A DNA stretch of 64,000 nt from Kitasatospora sp. NBC_01287 (GTDB taxonomy: Bacteria > Actinomycetota > Actinomycetes > Streptomycetales > Streptomycetaceae): contig NZ_JAPEPB010000002.1 of NCBI RefSeq assembly GCF_026340565.1, positions 800,766 to 864,765 of the forward strand, given 5' to 3'. The position numbers and the translations under genes are program-made. Of the stretch, positions 8,035 through 16,247 are shown one piece after another (the first letter of the stretch is position 1; each line of letters opens with the position of its first letter). The notes beneath the pieces are model-generated. The model worked only from the letters and a program-made list of their open reading frames with translations. It did not search any database and was not told the DNA's origin.

Positions 8035-9215
8035 TGCCCATCTTGGACTTGCAGCGCCGAATGCGGCAGCTCGGTGAGATCCGCATCGGCCACGTCGTCG
8101 ACACCGGCAAGGTCAGCAAGACGACCGGGAAGAAGATCCTGCGCCCGGCCAAGCTCGACAAGTTTCGCTTCACCTCACCGTCCCGGCAGATCCTCGAGCA
8201 GGTCGCCGCCCTGTACGGCGGAACTGTGCAGCCGTGGACGCCGGCGAACGGTGGGCCGTCCGAGTTCGAGGTGTACTCCACCGCTGACCGACTGCCCGTA
8301 GTGATCCCTCCGCAGAACGCGGTCTCACAGTGGTACGAGCTGTTCAAGGGCTCGAAGTGCGTCCGCCGTTGCGACGGCGCCACCGAGCACAAGAGCGACA
8401 AGCCGTGCCTCTGCGACCCGGTGAACCGCGAGTGCGCGATCACGACCCGGGTCAACGTGATGCTGCGTGACCTGCCGGCACTCGGTCAGTGGCTGCTCGT
8501 CTCCAAGGGCTACTACGCAGCGGTCGAGCTACCGCCAGCCGCTGAACTCCTCGCGCAGGTCGGCGGGTACGTGCCGGGCTGGCTCGGCATGGAGGAGAAG
8601 CTCGTTCAGCGGGACGAGAGGCCGGCCCGGTTCATGGTGCCGACGCTCGATGTGGAGATCACTCCGACGGAGTTGATGTCCGGTCAGCTCCGTGGCGGCG
8701 CTGGGCAGGTTGCTGCCGCTCCGGGGCGGGCAGCGATCGAGGCCCCGACCGTACAGGCGGGGCCACCGAAGGACTTCCACGCCCTTGCCATGGCCGCAAA
8801 GACGGTCGAGGAGGTCCGGCTGCTCTACAAGGAGGCCTCAGCCGCAGGTGCTCCAGTCGCGTACCTGGCCACGCTGGAGCAGATCGGAGCGGGCAAGGTT
8901 CGTAACGACGGCGGCTTGACCGAGCGTCTGTCGAACCCCGGGGACTACGGCGGTACTAGCGCCGAGGACGAGGCGGCTCAGGTGTCTGCGCTGTTCCACG
9001 ACTCGCAGGACGACGTGATCGAGCCAGAGATCGTGAATGACGAGGACCCGACCGAGGTGTGGTTCCAGATCGTCGCCGCGGCTGGCGCTCGGGGCTGGTC
9101 CACCAGCCAGACCGAGGAAAGGTTCGCCGAGTTCTCCGGCGGCACGATGCCCGGGTCGGCCGAGACCACTCAGCTGCGGGAGTTCCTCACCTCCCTGAAG
9201 GCGGGGACGCGATGA
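8034..9215 (+). CDS. Recombination directionality factor, phiC31 Gp3-like, with a long C-terminal extension
   Basis: The first ~230 residues match the Gp3-like family as I remember it: N-terminal MPILDLQRRMRQLGEIRIG, then KLDKFRFTSPSRQILEQVA, GGTVQPWTP, LPVVIPPQ, a Cys-rich segment CVRRCDGATEH...CLCDP (about 104-125) and MLRDLPALGQWLL. In phiC31 this factor binds the serine integrase and switches it to excision, fitting the integrase at 2809. phiC31 Gp3 is about 244 residues; here 393, with an acidic extension containing a helical AMAAKTVEEVRLLYKEASAAG block. It starts on the nuclease stop (TGATG) and overlaps the DnaQ-like gene (ATGA). Confidence 0.8.
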   Translation: MPILDLQRRMRQLGEIRIGHVVDTGKVSKTTGKKILRPAKLDKFRFTSPSRQILEQVAALYGGTVQPWTPANGGPSEFEVYSTADRLPVVIPPQNAVSQWYELFKGSKCVRRCDGATEHKSDKPCLCDPVNRECAITTRVNVMLRDLPALGQWLLVSKGYYAAVELPPAAELLAQVGGYVPGWLGMEEKLVQRDERPARFMVPTLDVEITPTELMSGQLRGGAGQVAAAPGRAAIEAPTVQAGPPKDFHALAMAAKTVEEVRLLYKEASAAGAPVAYLATLEQIGAGKVRNDGGLTERLSNPGDYGGTSAEDEAAQVSALFHDSQDDVIEPEIVNDEDPTEVWFQIVAAAGARGWSTSQTEERFAEFSGGTMPGSAETTQLREFLTSLKAGTR

Positions 9216-10051
9216 GTTGGCAGCTGGGTCCGCGAGCAGCCTTCGACCTAGAAACAACCGGCGTGGACGTCGAGCAGGACCGGATCGTCACCGCTGCTGT
9301 GATCTACATCGACGGCACCACGGTCAAGCCGCGCACGTGGCTGCTCAACCCTGGTATCGAGATTCCGATCGACGCCACGAAGATTCATGGCATCAGCACG
9401 GCCCAGGCCGAGGCCGAGGGCATGGATGCCGCCAAGGGGGTCGAGGAGATCGCCACTGCGGTCGCCGAACTCGTTACGGCCGGGGTACCGCTCGTCGGGC
9501 ACAACGTGTCATACGACCTGACGCTCCTCGACCGGGAGTGCCGGCGCCACGGGCTGGGCGGTCTGGAGGACATCTGCGGCCAGCCAATCCGGCCGGTCAT
9601 CGACACCCGGGTTCTCGACCAGCAGGTTCTGACGCGACGTAAGCGTGTCTCGGCTGAGCAGGGCGCCCGGGTCCTGAAGACGGTGGCTCAGGTCTTCGGG
9701 TTGTCGTGGGACGACGAGGCCGCACATGGCTGCGAGTTCGACGCGATGGTGTCGGCCCGAGTCGCGTGGTGGATCGGTGAGATCGCGCACCGTGGCCCGT
9801 CCGGATATCCGGCGTGGGTGCTGTCTAACCGGTACGCCCGGTTCGGCACCGTCGCAGGCCTGTCTCTGGATGAATTGCACGACCGGCAGGTGGTGTGGGC
9901 CAGGGAGCAGGCGGCATCGCTTCAGGAGTGGTTCCGTACGGCTCCAGCTGAGCGGGGCGGGGATCCGAACGCTGTGGTGGACGGCAGTTGGCCTCTGCGT
10001 CCTTTCCGTCAGGCGGTGGCGGCCAGCGGGGCCGCCCTTCCGCCGCCGTAA
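9212..10051 (+). CDS. DnaQ-like 3'-5' exonuclease (DEDDh)
   Basis: The 279-residue product has the epsilon-type exonuclease motifs: Exo I AAFDLETTG (Asp12, Glu14), Exo II HNVSYDLTLLD and Exo III HGCEFDAMVSARV (His and Asp five apart). The C-terminal ~90 residues extend beyond the nuclease domain. Likely proofreading or DNA-end processing in phage replication. ATG overlaps the Gp3-like stop (ATGA). Confidence 0.88.
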   Translation: MSWQLGPRAAFDLETTGVDVEQDRIVTAAVIYIDGTTVKPRTWLLNPGIEIPIDATKIHGISTAQAEAEGMDAAKGVEEIATAVAELVTAGVPLVGHNVSYDLTLLDRECRRHGLGGLEDICGQPIRPVIDTRVLDQQVLTRRKRVSAEQGARVLKTVAQVFGLSWDDEAAHGCEFDAMVSARVAWWIGEIAHRGPSGYPAWVLSNRYARFGTVAGLSLDELHDRQVVWAREQAASLQEWFRTAPAERGGDPNAVVDGSWPLRPFRQAVAASGAALPPP

Positions 10052-10269
10052 CACCCGGGTTGTCGGGCGAGCAGGTGCAGGTGTTGTCCCTGCTCGCCCG
10101 GGGCCTGGATTTCCCGCAGATCGCCAAGCAGGGCATCCCCGTCGACACGGGCCGCCGTCACCTCCGCGACGCGATGACCGCCCTCGGCGCCACCAACGCC
10201 ACCCACACCATCGCACTCGCCATCGGCCACCAGCTTCTGCCGGCCGACACCGCCATATCCCAGGAGTAG
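9988..10269 (+). CDS. Short stand-alone GerE/LuxR-type helix-turn-helix protein
   Basis: The core LSGEQVQVLSLLARGLDF, then IAKQGIPVDTGRRHLRDAM and LGATNATHTIALAIG, is the GerE fold of LuxR-family DNA-binding domains, without any receiver or ligand domain. The start is uncertain: TTG 9988 overlaps the DnaQ gene by 64 nt, while TTG 10060 leaves about 69 residues. A paralogue is at 23279. Probably a phage transcription regulator. Confidence 0.65.
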   Translation: MASASFPSGGGGQRGRPSAAVTPGLSGEQVQVLSLLARGLDFPQIAKQGIPVDTGRRHLRDAMTALGATNATHTIALAIGHQLLPADTAISQE

Positions 10270-10273
10270 CACC

Positions 10274-10819
10274 ATGGATCTCCCAGGCAGCAAACGCCGT
10301 ATCGCGGAACTCGAAGCCCGCAACGCCTACCTGCACCAGAAGATCGACGATCTCACCGCCAAGCAGGCCGGCCTGCCTGTCGCGCCCGACTGGGAGGCGA
10401 TAGCCAAGCAACTCGCCACGGACCGCACCAAGGCCGAGCGCGCCGATCGGTGGCAGATCGCCAGGCTCGAAGCCGACCGCGACGTCTGGATCGAACTCAG
10501 CGCGGCGGCGAACCGTCGGATCAAGCGCCTGGCCCGGGGCGCTGCCCGCTACCGCAAGGCGCTCGCCGAACAGGGATCCCTCATTGCTGACCAGGCCACA
10601 CGCCTGGACCGGTGGGAGGGCGGCGACCGGGCCCTGATGCCACTGCCGAGAACCGGGGCCGACGCGGTCTCTCAGCTCAACGAGACTCGGAAGCAGCTCG
10701 CGCAGCGAGTCGACCAGATCACCAAACTGGAAGCCCTGCTGGCGACGTTGCAGCAGGCCAACATGGATGCCGACCGGGAGACCCGCAGACCCGCCACGCA
10801 TCTCCAGGCCGCGTCGTGA
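10274..10819 (+). CDS. Coiled-coil hypothetical protein (181 aa)
   Basis: Charged heptad-rich helices dominate (SKRRIAELEARNAYLHQKID; ETRKQLAQRVDQITKLEAL), predicting two coiled-coil stretches separated by a Gly/Pro linker. No catalytic motif. GTGA overlap with the next gene. Possibly structural or regulatory; no family recognised. Confidence 0.65.
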   Translation: MDLPGSKRRIAELEARNAYLHQKIDDLTAKQAGLPVAPDWEAIAKQLATDRTKAERADRWQIARLEADRDVWIELSAAANRRIKRLARGAARYRKALAEQGSLIADQATRLDRWEGGDRALMPLPRTGADAVSQLNETRKQLAQRVDQITKLEALLATLQQANMDADRETRRPATHLQAAS

Positions 10820-11052
10820 GGGCCGCGTTGGGCATGGGCGGGTACCTGGCCGCGACGCTCGGCACCGCCGCGCTACTCCTCGGCAAGTGGATCCGGAAGC
10901 CGGCCGCAGCCGGCCCGACCGGGCCGCTCGGCTTGGTCCAGGCCTTCGCGCACTGCCCCACCTGCGCCTCCGTGCAGCCGCACATCGTCCACGACACCAC
11001 ATGCCGCCGCTGCACCACCTGCGGCCACTCCACCTACGCCGGAGACCTCTGA
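10816..11052 (+). CDS. Membrane-anchored zinc-finger protein (78 aa)
   Basis: One N-terminal hydrophobic helix (MGGYLAATLGTAALLLG) is followed by CPTC and CRRCTTCG, a four-cysteine zinc ribbon. GTG overlaps the previous stop. Function unknown. Confidence 0.6.
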   Translation: MRAALGMGGYLAATLGTAALLLGKWIRKPAAAGPTGPLGLVQAFAHCPTCASVQPHIVHDTTCRRCTTCGHSTYAGDL

Positions 11053-11447
11053 TGCGCCTCGCCGACTGGTGGCACGGTCGCGGACAGCACCGCGCCGCCG
11101 ACCGCATCCCCGTCCTCACTCACGAGCGCAACCTGTGGCTCCTCGTCGCTCTCCGCCAGGCCGCCGACAACGTCAAGGTCGGCCGGGAACGCGACACCGT
11201 CACCGCGGTCGCCAACCACCTCGCCGCCGACCTTCATGAGCTGCAGGGCCAGCACGAGAACCTCCTCGGAGAACACGCCGAACTCGTCGCCCGGCACGCC
11301 GAGGCCACGGCTGTCAGCGTCCCTGCCCCAGCCGACGGGCAGCCCGCGATCCGCGAGCCCGACAACGAGACCACCCGTGAGATGACCATCTCCGCGATCT
11401 GGGGCATGGACGGCTCCCGCACCTGGATCCCCACGAAGGCCGCATGA
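11052..11447 (+). CDS. Hypothetical protein (131 aa)
   Basis: ATG shares a base with the preceding stop. The middle is helical (LHELQGQHENLLGEHAELVARH); the C-terminal half is polar. No recognised domain. Confidence 0.6.
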   Translation: MRLADWWHGRGQHRAADRIPVLTHERNLWLLVALRQAADNVKVGRERDTVTAVANHLAADLHELQGQHENLLGEHAELVARHAEATAVSVPAPADGQPAIREPDNETTREMTISAIWGMDGSRTWIPTKAA

Positions 11448-11557
11448 CTCGCCTGCTGCACCTGCTCCAGCATCACGAACCCGTCGACGCAGCCCTTTTG
11501 CTCGCCATCGTCGGCGCCACCCTCACCGCCCTCTCCCTCGCATGGAGACGACCATGA
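11444..11557 (+). CDS. 37-residue membrane peptide
   Basis: ATG overlaps the preceding stop and TGA overlaps the resolvase start (both ATGA). One predicted helix (AALLLAIVGATLTALSLAW) flanked by His/Arg residues. Kept because both junctions show the spacing of its neighbours. Confidence 0.5.
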   Translation: MTRLLHLLQHHEPVDAALLLAIVGATLTALSLAWRRP

Positions 11558-12171
11558 CCCTGCTCCCCGTCGAAGCTCTCCCACCCCACATCGTCGACTC
11601 CCCCTCAGTCATCGGACTCGACACCGCCATCGGATCCGCCAGCTCCACCGGAACCGGCATCGCCTCCTCCCTCGGCTGGTGCGAAAGCGTCGGCTACCCC
11701 GACCGGAAGAAGCGTGGCCGCGAGTTCAGCAATCTCCCCCACGTCGAGCGGATGCGCGAACTCGTCAACCTCCGTGACCGCATCACCAACGAGATCGGCT
11801 GCCCCGACCTCGTCGTCCTTGAACTCCCCGCCCCCTCCCGCACCGGCGGCGGCAGCCACGAACGCGCCTGGCTGTGGTGGGAGATGTACCGCTGGCTCAA
11901 CAGCAGCTACATCCCCGTCGCGCTACTCACCCCCAATCAGCGGGCCCTGTACGCCACCGGCAAGGGCAACGCGCCCAAGACCGCGGTGGTCGACGCAGTC
12001 GCCCGCCGCTGGACCGCCTGGTCCACCGGCGGAGACGACAACCTCGCCGACGCCGTCGTCCTCATGGCTGCCGGCCGCGACTACCTCGGCCACCCGATCG
12101 CCGACATGCCGAAGGCCAACCGTGCCGCCCTCGACAAGGCCGTCTGGCCGCACATGGGGGTGACCCAGTGA
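11554..12171 (+). CDS. RuvC-like Holliday-junction resolvase
   Basis: The 205-residue product has an RNase H-fold acidic quartet: VIGLDTAIG (Asp23), DLVVLELPAPS (Glu90) and DDNLADAVVLM (Asp161, Asp166). The order and spacing match RuvC-type nucleases used by actinophages to resolve branched DNA. ATG 11554 is preferred over 11542 because GGAG lies 7 nt upstream and it overlaps the previous stop. Next to SSB and replication genes, it fits phage DNA metabolism. Confidence 0.75.
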   Translation: MTLLPVEALPPHIVDSPSVIGLDTAIGSASSTGTGIASSLGWCESVGYPDRKKRGREFSNLPHVERMRELVNLRDRITNEIGCPDLVVLELPAPSRTGGGSHERAWLWWEMYRWLNSSYIPVALLTPNQRALYATGKGNAPKTAVVDAVARRWTAWSTGGDDNLADAVVLMAAGRDYLGHPIADMPKANRAALDKAVWPHMGVTQ

Positions 12172-12473
12172 GCAGGGCCCGGTTCCTCTTCGACACCAGC
12201 GTCCCGAACTGGCACTACGACGCCGACTGCCGCGACCACGACCCGGAACTGTGGTTCGCCGATGGCACCGGCAAGGCCACCGCCTACAAGGACCTGCTCT
12301 ACGCCAAGAGCATCTGCGATGCCTGCCCTGTCAGGCAGCTCTGCCTGGACGACGTGATGCGCCAAGAGGGCGGCATCGCGGCCGAAGGCCGCCACGGCAT
12401 CCGCGCCGGCCTCACGCCCGACGAGCGGTACCAGCAGCACCGCCGCAACAACCGCAAGAAAGCCGCGGCGTGA
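12168..12473 (+). CDS. WhiB-like (Wbl) iron-sulfur transcription factor
   Basis: The 101-residue product shows the Wbl pattern: Cys21, Cys50, Cys53 and Cys59 (C-x28-C-x2-C-x5-C), ligands of a [4Fe-4S] cluster. The turn GIRAGLTPDER stands in for the usual G[I/V]WGG. The C-terminus is basic. Wbl proteins are confined to actinobacteria and their phages and act with sigma factors; phage copies can alter host development or superinfection, a role not visible here. Confidence 0.9.
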   Translation: MSRARFLFDTSVPNWHYDADCRDHDPELWFADGTGKATAYKDLLYAKSICDACPVRQLCLDDVMRQEGGIAAEGRHGIRAGLTPDERYQQHRRNNRKKAAA

Positions 12474-12652
12474 CCGCCCCGCGCCGCACCGGGTTCTCCG
12501 ACCCCGTCGACCGGCCCGACAACTACCCCACCAGCGGTGCCACCAACACCCCCGCGGAGAAGTTCAACGCCCTTGTCACCGTTAGGCGCTGCGCCCGCGA
12601 CGACGAAGAGCGGCACCTGTTCCTGCTCATGCTCGGCCTCGACCAGGCGTGA
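12470..12652 (+). CDS. Hypothetical protein (60 aa)
   Basis: GTG overlaps the Wbl stop and TGA overlaps the next GTG. Short polar N-terminus, then a helix (EKFNALVTVRRCARDDEERHL). No family recognised. Confidence 0.55.
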   Translation: MTAPRRTGFSDPVDRPDNYPTSGATNTPAEKFNALVTVRRCARDDEERHLFLLMLGLDQA

Positions 12653-12813
12653 GCGAGCCCCGGCTCCTCGACTGGCGTGACCGCTCCCACTGGGCCGCCA
12701 AACCACTGCCCTGCCAGTACTGCGGCGGCCCCACCCACCTACGCGACAACCAACGACACCCCTCCCACAAGGTCTGCGCCGAGCAGGCCTCCAACGACAG
12801 GACCCCCGAATGA
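12649..12813 (+). CDS. Small zinc-finger-like protein (54 aa)
   Basis: Contains CQYCGGPTH and a downstream HKVC, a plausible C-x2-C...H-x2-C zinc site. It is bracketed by overlapping starts and stops with its neighbours and directly precedes ssb. Function unknown. Confidence 0.55.
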   Translation: MSEPRLLDWRDRSHWAAKPLPCQYCGGPTHLRDNQRHPSHKVCAEQASNDRTPE

Positions 12814-13325
12814 GCGCCCCCATCACCCTCACCGGCCGCCTCGGACAGGATCCCGAGCTGCGTTTCAGTCCCAGCGGCACAGCGATTGTGAAGCTCAGCA
12901 TCGTCACCTCCCGGCGCACCAAGGACGACCAGGGCAACTGGTCGGACACCGACGTCACCTGGTGGGACTGCACCGGGTTCCGGCAGCTCGCCGAAAACGT
13001 CGCCTCCTCACTCGCCAAAGGCATGACGGTGATCGCCGCCGGCCGGGTCGTCCAGGACAACTGGCAGGACAAGGACGGCCAGAAGCGTTCCAAGCTCGCC
13101 ATCAAGCTCGACGCCATCGGCCCCGACCTCAACCGGGCCACCGCCCGCGTCGAGAAGGCCAACTCCCAGCAGCAGGGCGGAGGGCAGCAGCGCCAGGCTC
13201 CGCAGCAGGACCCGTGGAACCAGGGCGGGCAGCCGCAGGGCCAGCAGGGCGGCTGGGGCGGCGGCGGATCGCAGGGCGGCAGCGGCTGGGGTGCGTCGCA
13301 GAACAACGATCAGGCGCCGTTCTGA
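12810..13325 (+). CDS. ssb: Single-stranded DNA-binding protein
   Basis: A 171-residue SSB: an N-terminal OB fold (TLTGRLGQDPELRFSPSGTA, WWDCTGFRQLAENVASSLAKG, RVVQDNW) followed by a Gln/Gly-rich linker from about residue 113 and the tip NNDQAPF. The final Pro-Phe is kept, but the tip is less acidic than the usual DDDIPF, so contact with host partners may be weaker. It coats ssDNA during phage replication. ATGA overlap upstream. Confidence 0.95.
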   Translation: MSAPITLTGRLGQDPELRFSPSGTAIVKLSIVTSRRTKDDQGNWSDTDVTWWDCTGFRQLAENVASSLAKGMTVIAAGRVVQDNWQDKDGQKRSKLAIKLDAIGPDLNRATARVEKANSQQQGGGQQRQAPQQDPWNQGGQPQGQQGGWGGGGSQGGSGWGASQNNDQAPF

Positions 13326-13807
13326 TGACCGCCATAGCCGTCCCCGCCAAGGCCGGAGACGTCTACGTCGACATCCTCTTGGATGAGGAGGACGTCGCCC
13401 GGCTCGCTGGCCGCAAGCTCTCCATCGGCTCCCACGGCTACGCCCAGATGTGGGACGGCCAGGTCATGCTCCTCCACCGCTGGCTCATGAACGTCCCAGC
13501 TGGCACCGGCTATCGCGTGATCGTCGACCACATCAACCACGACATCCTCGACTGCCGCCGCGAGAACCTGCGGATCGTCACGCCCACCGAGTCCAATCTC
13601 AACCGGCGTGTTGCGGCCCGGGATCTACCTCTCGGCGTCTACCGCGACCGGGGCGGCAAGCGCTACGTCGCCAAGATCAAGCGCCACCGCAAGTCCCGGA
13701 ACCTCGGCACCTTCGACACCCCGGACCAGGCTGCGGAAGCCGTCGAGGCCGCCCGCAGGGAACTTGACCGGGGCGCGTTCGCTGCTCCCCCGCCAGCCGC
13801 GGCCTGA
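13325..13807 (+). CDS. HNH homing-type endonuclease with C-terminal AP2 domain
   Basis: In this 160-residue protein HRWLMN...VIVDHINHDILDCRRENLRIVT is the HNH/NUMOD-type core, followed by LPLGVYRDRGGKRYVAKIK...NLGTFDTPDQAAEAV, an AP2 DNA-binding domain. This arrangement is typical of free-standing phage homing endonucleases. It starts on the ssb stop (TGATG), a common insertion point for such selfish genes between conserved replication genes. Confidence 0.9.
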   Translation: MTAIAVPAKAGDVYVDILLDEEDVARLAGRKLSIGSHGYAQMWDGQVMLLHRWLMNVPAGTGYRVIVDHINHDILDCRRENLRIVTPTESNLNRRVAARDLPLGVYRDRGGKRYVAKIKRHRKSRNLGTFDTPDQAAEAVEAARRELDRGAFAAPPPAAA

Positions 13808-13895
13808 CCCGAACCGCCCGGCCGGACTACTCCGCCGGCCGGGCTCACCCCGGCGCCCTCACGCCCCTATCGCACCCACCCGAAAGAAGCCTCGC

Positions 13896-14990
13896 ATGGC
13901 ACGTATCCGCTCGATCAAGCCCGAGTTGCGCACCTCGATCACGGTGTCGTCGTGGCCGTTCGAAGTCCGCTACTTCTTCGTGCTGCTCTGGGGCTACCTC
14001 GACGATTACGGCCGCGGTGTCGACGACGAACTCCTCATCGCCTCCGACTGCTTCCCCCGCGATCGGGGCGTCACGCCGGATGTCGTCGACAAGTGGCTGG
14101 AGACAATGGCCGAGTCGGGCCCCGTCTGCCGCTACGAGGTCGATGGCCGAAGGTACTTGCACTGCCCGAACTGGCCGGAGCACCAGAAGCCGCAGCACCC
14201 GGGTAAGCCGAGGGTGCCCCCGTGCCCGGACGACGAGCCGGATGACTTCCTGATGTGGCGTGGGGCGAATCCGCCCCGCCAGCGGGACCGCTCACGAAAG
14301 TCTCGCGAGGGACTCATGAGTGTCTCTCCGGCCCCTTTTGGAGCCTCATTTCCACCCTCCGGAGGGGTTGATTTCAAGGGCGAGACCCCCTTGAAGGGCT
14401 CCGTCGTGTCCCTGCTCGACCGCGGCTCTTCCATCAAGCCCTCGAACAACATCACCGCTGATCAGACCCCTTGCGAAAACCCTCACGAGAATGTCGTGAA
14501 CCTCTCCGGAGCACCTCACGAAACCCTCACCCCTGAGCAGGGAGCAGGGAGCAGGGAGCAAGGGAGCAGGGAGAAAGACAACTCGGCGGCCAAGCCGCAC
14601 GAGGCCGACACCCGCCGCGCCGACGTCGAACAGGCCTGCCAGCTCCTCGCCGACCTCGTCCACGAAAACGGCAGCACCCGACCCACCGTCACCCAGCGCT
14701 GGCGCGACGCCGCCCGCCTGATGCTCGACAAGGACGGCCGGACCCTCGACGAGGTCCTCGGTGCGATCCGCTGGTGCCAGGCCGACGAGTTCTGGCGATC
14801 CAACGTCATGGCTATGCCCAAGCTCCGCTCCCAGTACGACCGGCTGCGGCTCGAAGCCCAGCGCAAGCGCAACGCCGGCGCCCAACTCGCCGCCACCGGC
14901 ACCGACGGCCGCCAACTCTCCACCGCCGACCGCCGCGTCCACGACGCGGCCCAGCTCGCAGCCCGCCTCGCCGCAGAGGAAAACCAATGA
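13896..14990 (+). CDS. Replication-initiator-like protein (first of two)
   Basis: The 364-residue product starts MARIRSIKPELRTSITVSSW, an opening common to phage replisome-organiser proteins, with an N-terminal winged-helix-like region (PFEVRYFFVLLWGYLDDYGR; VTPDVVDKWLETM). A long low-complexity linker (about 125-245) leads to a helical C-terminal domain (TVTQRWRDAARLMLDKDGRT). By analogy it would bind an origin and load a helicase. The linker DNA contains short repeats (14535-14577). ATG 13896 was chosen by N-terminal similarity and a weak GAAAGAAG site. A second initiator is at 45710. Confidence 0.6.
   Translation: MARIRSIKPELRTSITVSSWPFEVRYFFVLLWGYLDDYGRGVDDELLIASDCFPRDRGVTPDVVDKWLETMAESGPVCRYEVDGRRYLHCPNWPEHQKPQHPGKPRVPPCPDDEPDDFLMWRGANPPRQRDRSRKSREGLMSVSPAPFGASFPPSGGVDFKGETPLKGSVVSLLDRGSSIKPSNNITADQTPCENPHENVVNLSGAPHETLTPEQGAGSREQGSREKDNSAAKPHEADTRRADVEQACQLLADLVHENGSTRPTVTQRWRDAARLMLDKDGRTLDEVLGAIRWCQADEFWRSNVMAMPKLRSQYDRLRLEAQRKRNAGAQLAATGTDGRQLSTADRRVHDAAQLAARLAAEENQ
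14535..14577 (+). repeat. Tandem GGAGCAG-type heptamer tract in the initiator linker
   Basis: About five imperfect copies of GGAGCAG/GGAGCAA run head to tail and encode EQGAGSREQGSRE. They sit inside an initiator-like gene, where origin iterons are often found; slippage-derived low complexity is the alternative. Confidence 0.6.
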
Positions 14991-15646
14991 CCCCCAGCGA
15001 AGCCGCCACCCTCCTCGGCCACATCGCCGCCTTCGACCGCCGCACCATCGGCGAAGTCGACGCCCGCGCCTGGGCCGCAGCCCTCCACGACACCCCCCTC
15101 GACCGCGACACCCTCAACGCCGTCGCCCGCTACTTCGCCACCCCACCCGAGAAGCCCGACGCCCGACGCTGGCTCGAACCCCACCACGTCCGCACCCTGC
15201 GTGCCGAAATCCGCGCCGAACGGATCCCCGACGGGGCGTTCACCTACCCGGCGCTCGACCGGGACGAGACCGGCGCCGAGTTCGTGCAACGCCGACGCGC
15301 CCAGATCCGGGCCATCGCCGACGGCCGGATCGAAGCCGAACCGATCCGCGAGATCACCGGCGGCCCGCACCCCAGCGTCACCGACACGGTCGCCCGCATC
15401 GGACAGATCCCCGAGCACCTGCGCGCCGAGCTCGCCGCGGCCGGCATCGGCGCCAAGCGCGGCCAGTGGCCCGAGTTGGCGATTCCCTGCCCGCTGCACG
15501 CCTGCCGCGCAGAGGCCTGGAACCCCTGCCGGACCACGAGGGGCAAGCGCATGCAGCAGGGCACGCACCCGAGCCGGCGGGACGCCTGGAAGAAGACCCA
15601 GGACCTGTACGTCGTGACCGACGCCGATCCGCAGGAAGCGTCATGA
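14987..15646 (+). CDS. Phage protein with a C-terminal zinc-finger-like motif (219 aa)
   Basis: The helical N-terminal domain (TPSEAATLLGHIAAFDRRTI...) is followed by CPLHACRAEAWNPC, GKRMQQGTHPSRRDAW, the C-x4-C...G-x2-C...H-P-x-R pattern seen in many Streptomyces phage and plasmid proteins. It overlaps the initiator stop by ATGA, so a role in replication is plausible but unproven. A shorter protein with the same motif is at 16244. Confidence 0.65.
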   Translation: MTPSEAATLLGHIAAFDRRTIGEVDARAWAAALHDTPLDRDTLNAVARYFATPPEKPDARRWLEPHHVRTLRAEIRAERIPDGAFTYPALDRDETGAEFVQRRRAQIRAIADGRIEAEPIREITGGPHPSVTDTVARIGQIPEHLRAELAAAGIGAKRGQWPELAIPCPLHACRAEAWNPCRTTRGKRMQQGTHPSRRDAWKKTQDLYVVTDADPQEAS

Positions 15647-15879
15647 CCTCCCAGGTCAGCCCGGTACCCGATGCGGTGGCGGCGCTGATCCAGGGCGTCC
15701 TCGACGATCACCCGGCGGCGGAGCGGGCCGCGTACGGGCGGCTGATCGTGAGGGCTCTGCGGGAGGACGGCTGGCTGGTGGTGGCGCCGACGGGCCGTGG
15801 CACAACGCGGGCCGTTGACGGGCCGTCCAATAGCGCTCCGGGTGCGCGGTGCAAGGGAAACGCTCACAAGGCCGCGTAG
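15643..15879 (+). CDS. Hypothetical protein (78 aa)
   Basis: ATGA overlap with the preceding gene. The N-terminal 50 residues are helical (PDAVAALIQGVLDDHPAAER; LIVRALREDGWLVVAPTG); the tail is polar. No family recognised. Confidence 0.55.
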   Translation: MTSQVSPVPDAVAALIQGVLDDHPAAERAAYGRLIVRALREDGWLVVAPTGRGTTRAVDGPSNSAPGARCKGNAHKAA

Positions 15880-15956
15880 CACCCCGAAGCTGCCCAGCTC
15901 CGTCCACGGCCCGAGAGACCGTTCTAGCAAAACTACGACAGCGAAATGAGGCACCT

Positions 15957-16247
15957 ATGGGTGACACCGACTCCCCCACCCCGGCCCGGAGCGCCATCTC
16001 GTGCTCGTGCGGGGCCCGCTGGACCGGCCTGCGTCGCGCCCATTGCGCAGCAGCCGGCTGCCACGTGACGTTCAACTCGGACTCGGCCGCAGCGATGCAC
16101 CGCAAGGGCTCGTTCGCCGACGGCACCCGCCGGTGCATACCCCCGGCAGATGCGGGGCTCGTCTCGGTCGAGCACCCGTGGGGGCTGTGCTGGCAGAAAC
16201 CCGGCTCCGACGAGCGGTTCGTGCGCAGCGGGGCGGTGGAGTTGTGA
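15957..16247 (+). CDS. FDXHR-type putative zinc-binding protein (96 aa)
   Basis: CSCGARWTGLRRAHCAAAGCHVTF matches, in two overlapping halves, the zinc-binding core (CxCGxxWTGLxxAHC...CHxTF) of a small family in actinobacterial mobile elements. The name motif F-D-x-H-R is replaced by AAMHR. GAGG lies 8 nt before ATG. Probably nucleic-acid or protein binding. Confidence 0.7.
   Translation: MGDTDSPTPARSAISCSCGARWTGLRRAHCAAAGCHVTFNSDSAAAMHRKGSFADGTRRCIPPADAGLVSVEHPWGLCWQKPGSDERFVRSGAVEL

Noticed and set aside
14535..14577. Possible CRISPR array
   Set aside because: Heptamer tandem repeats without spacers, inside a coding region.
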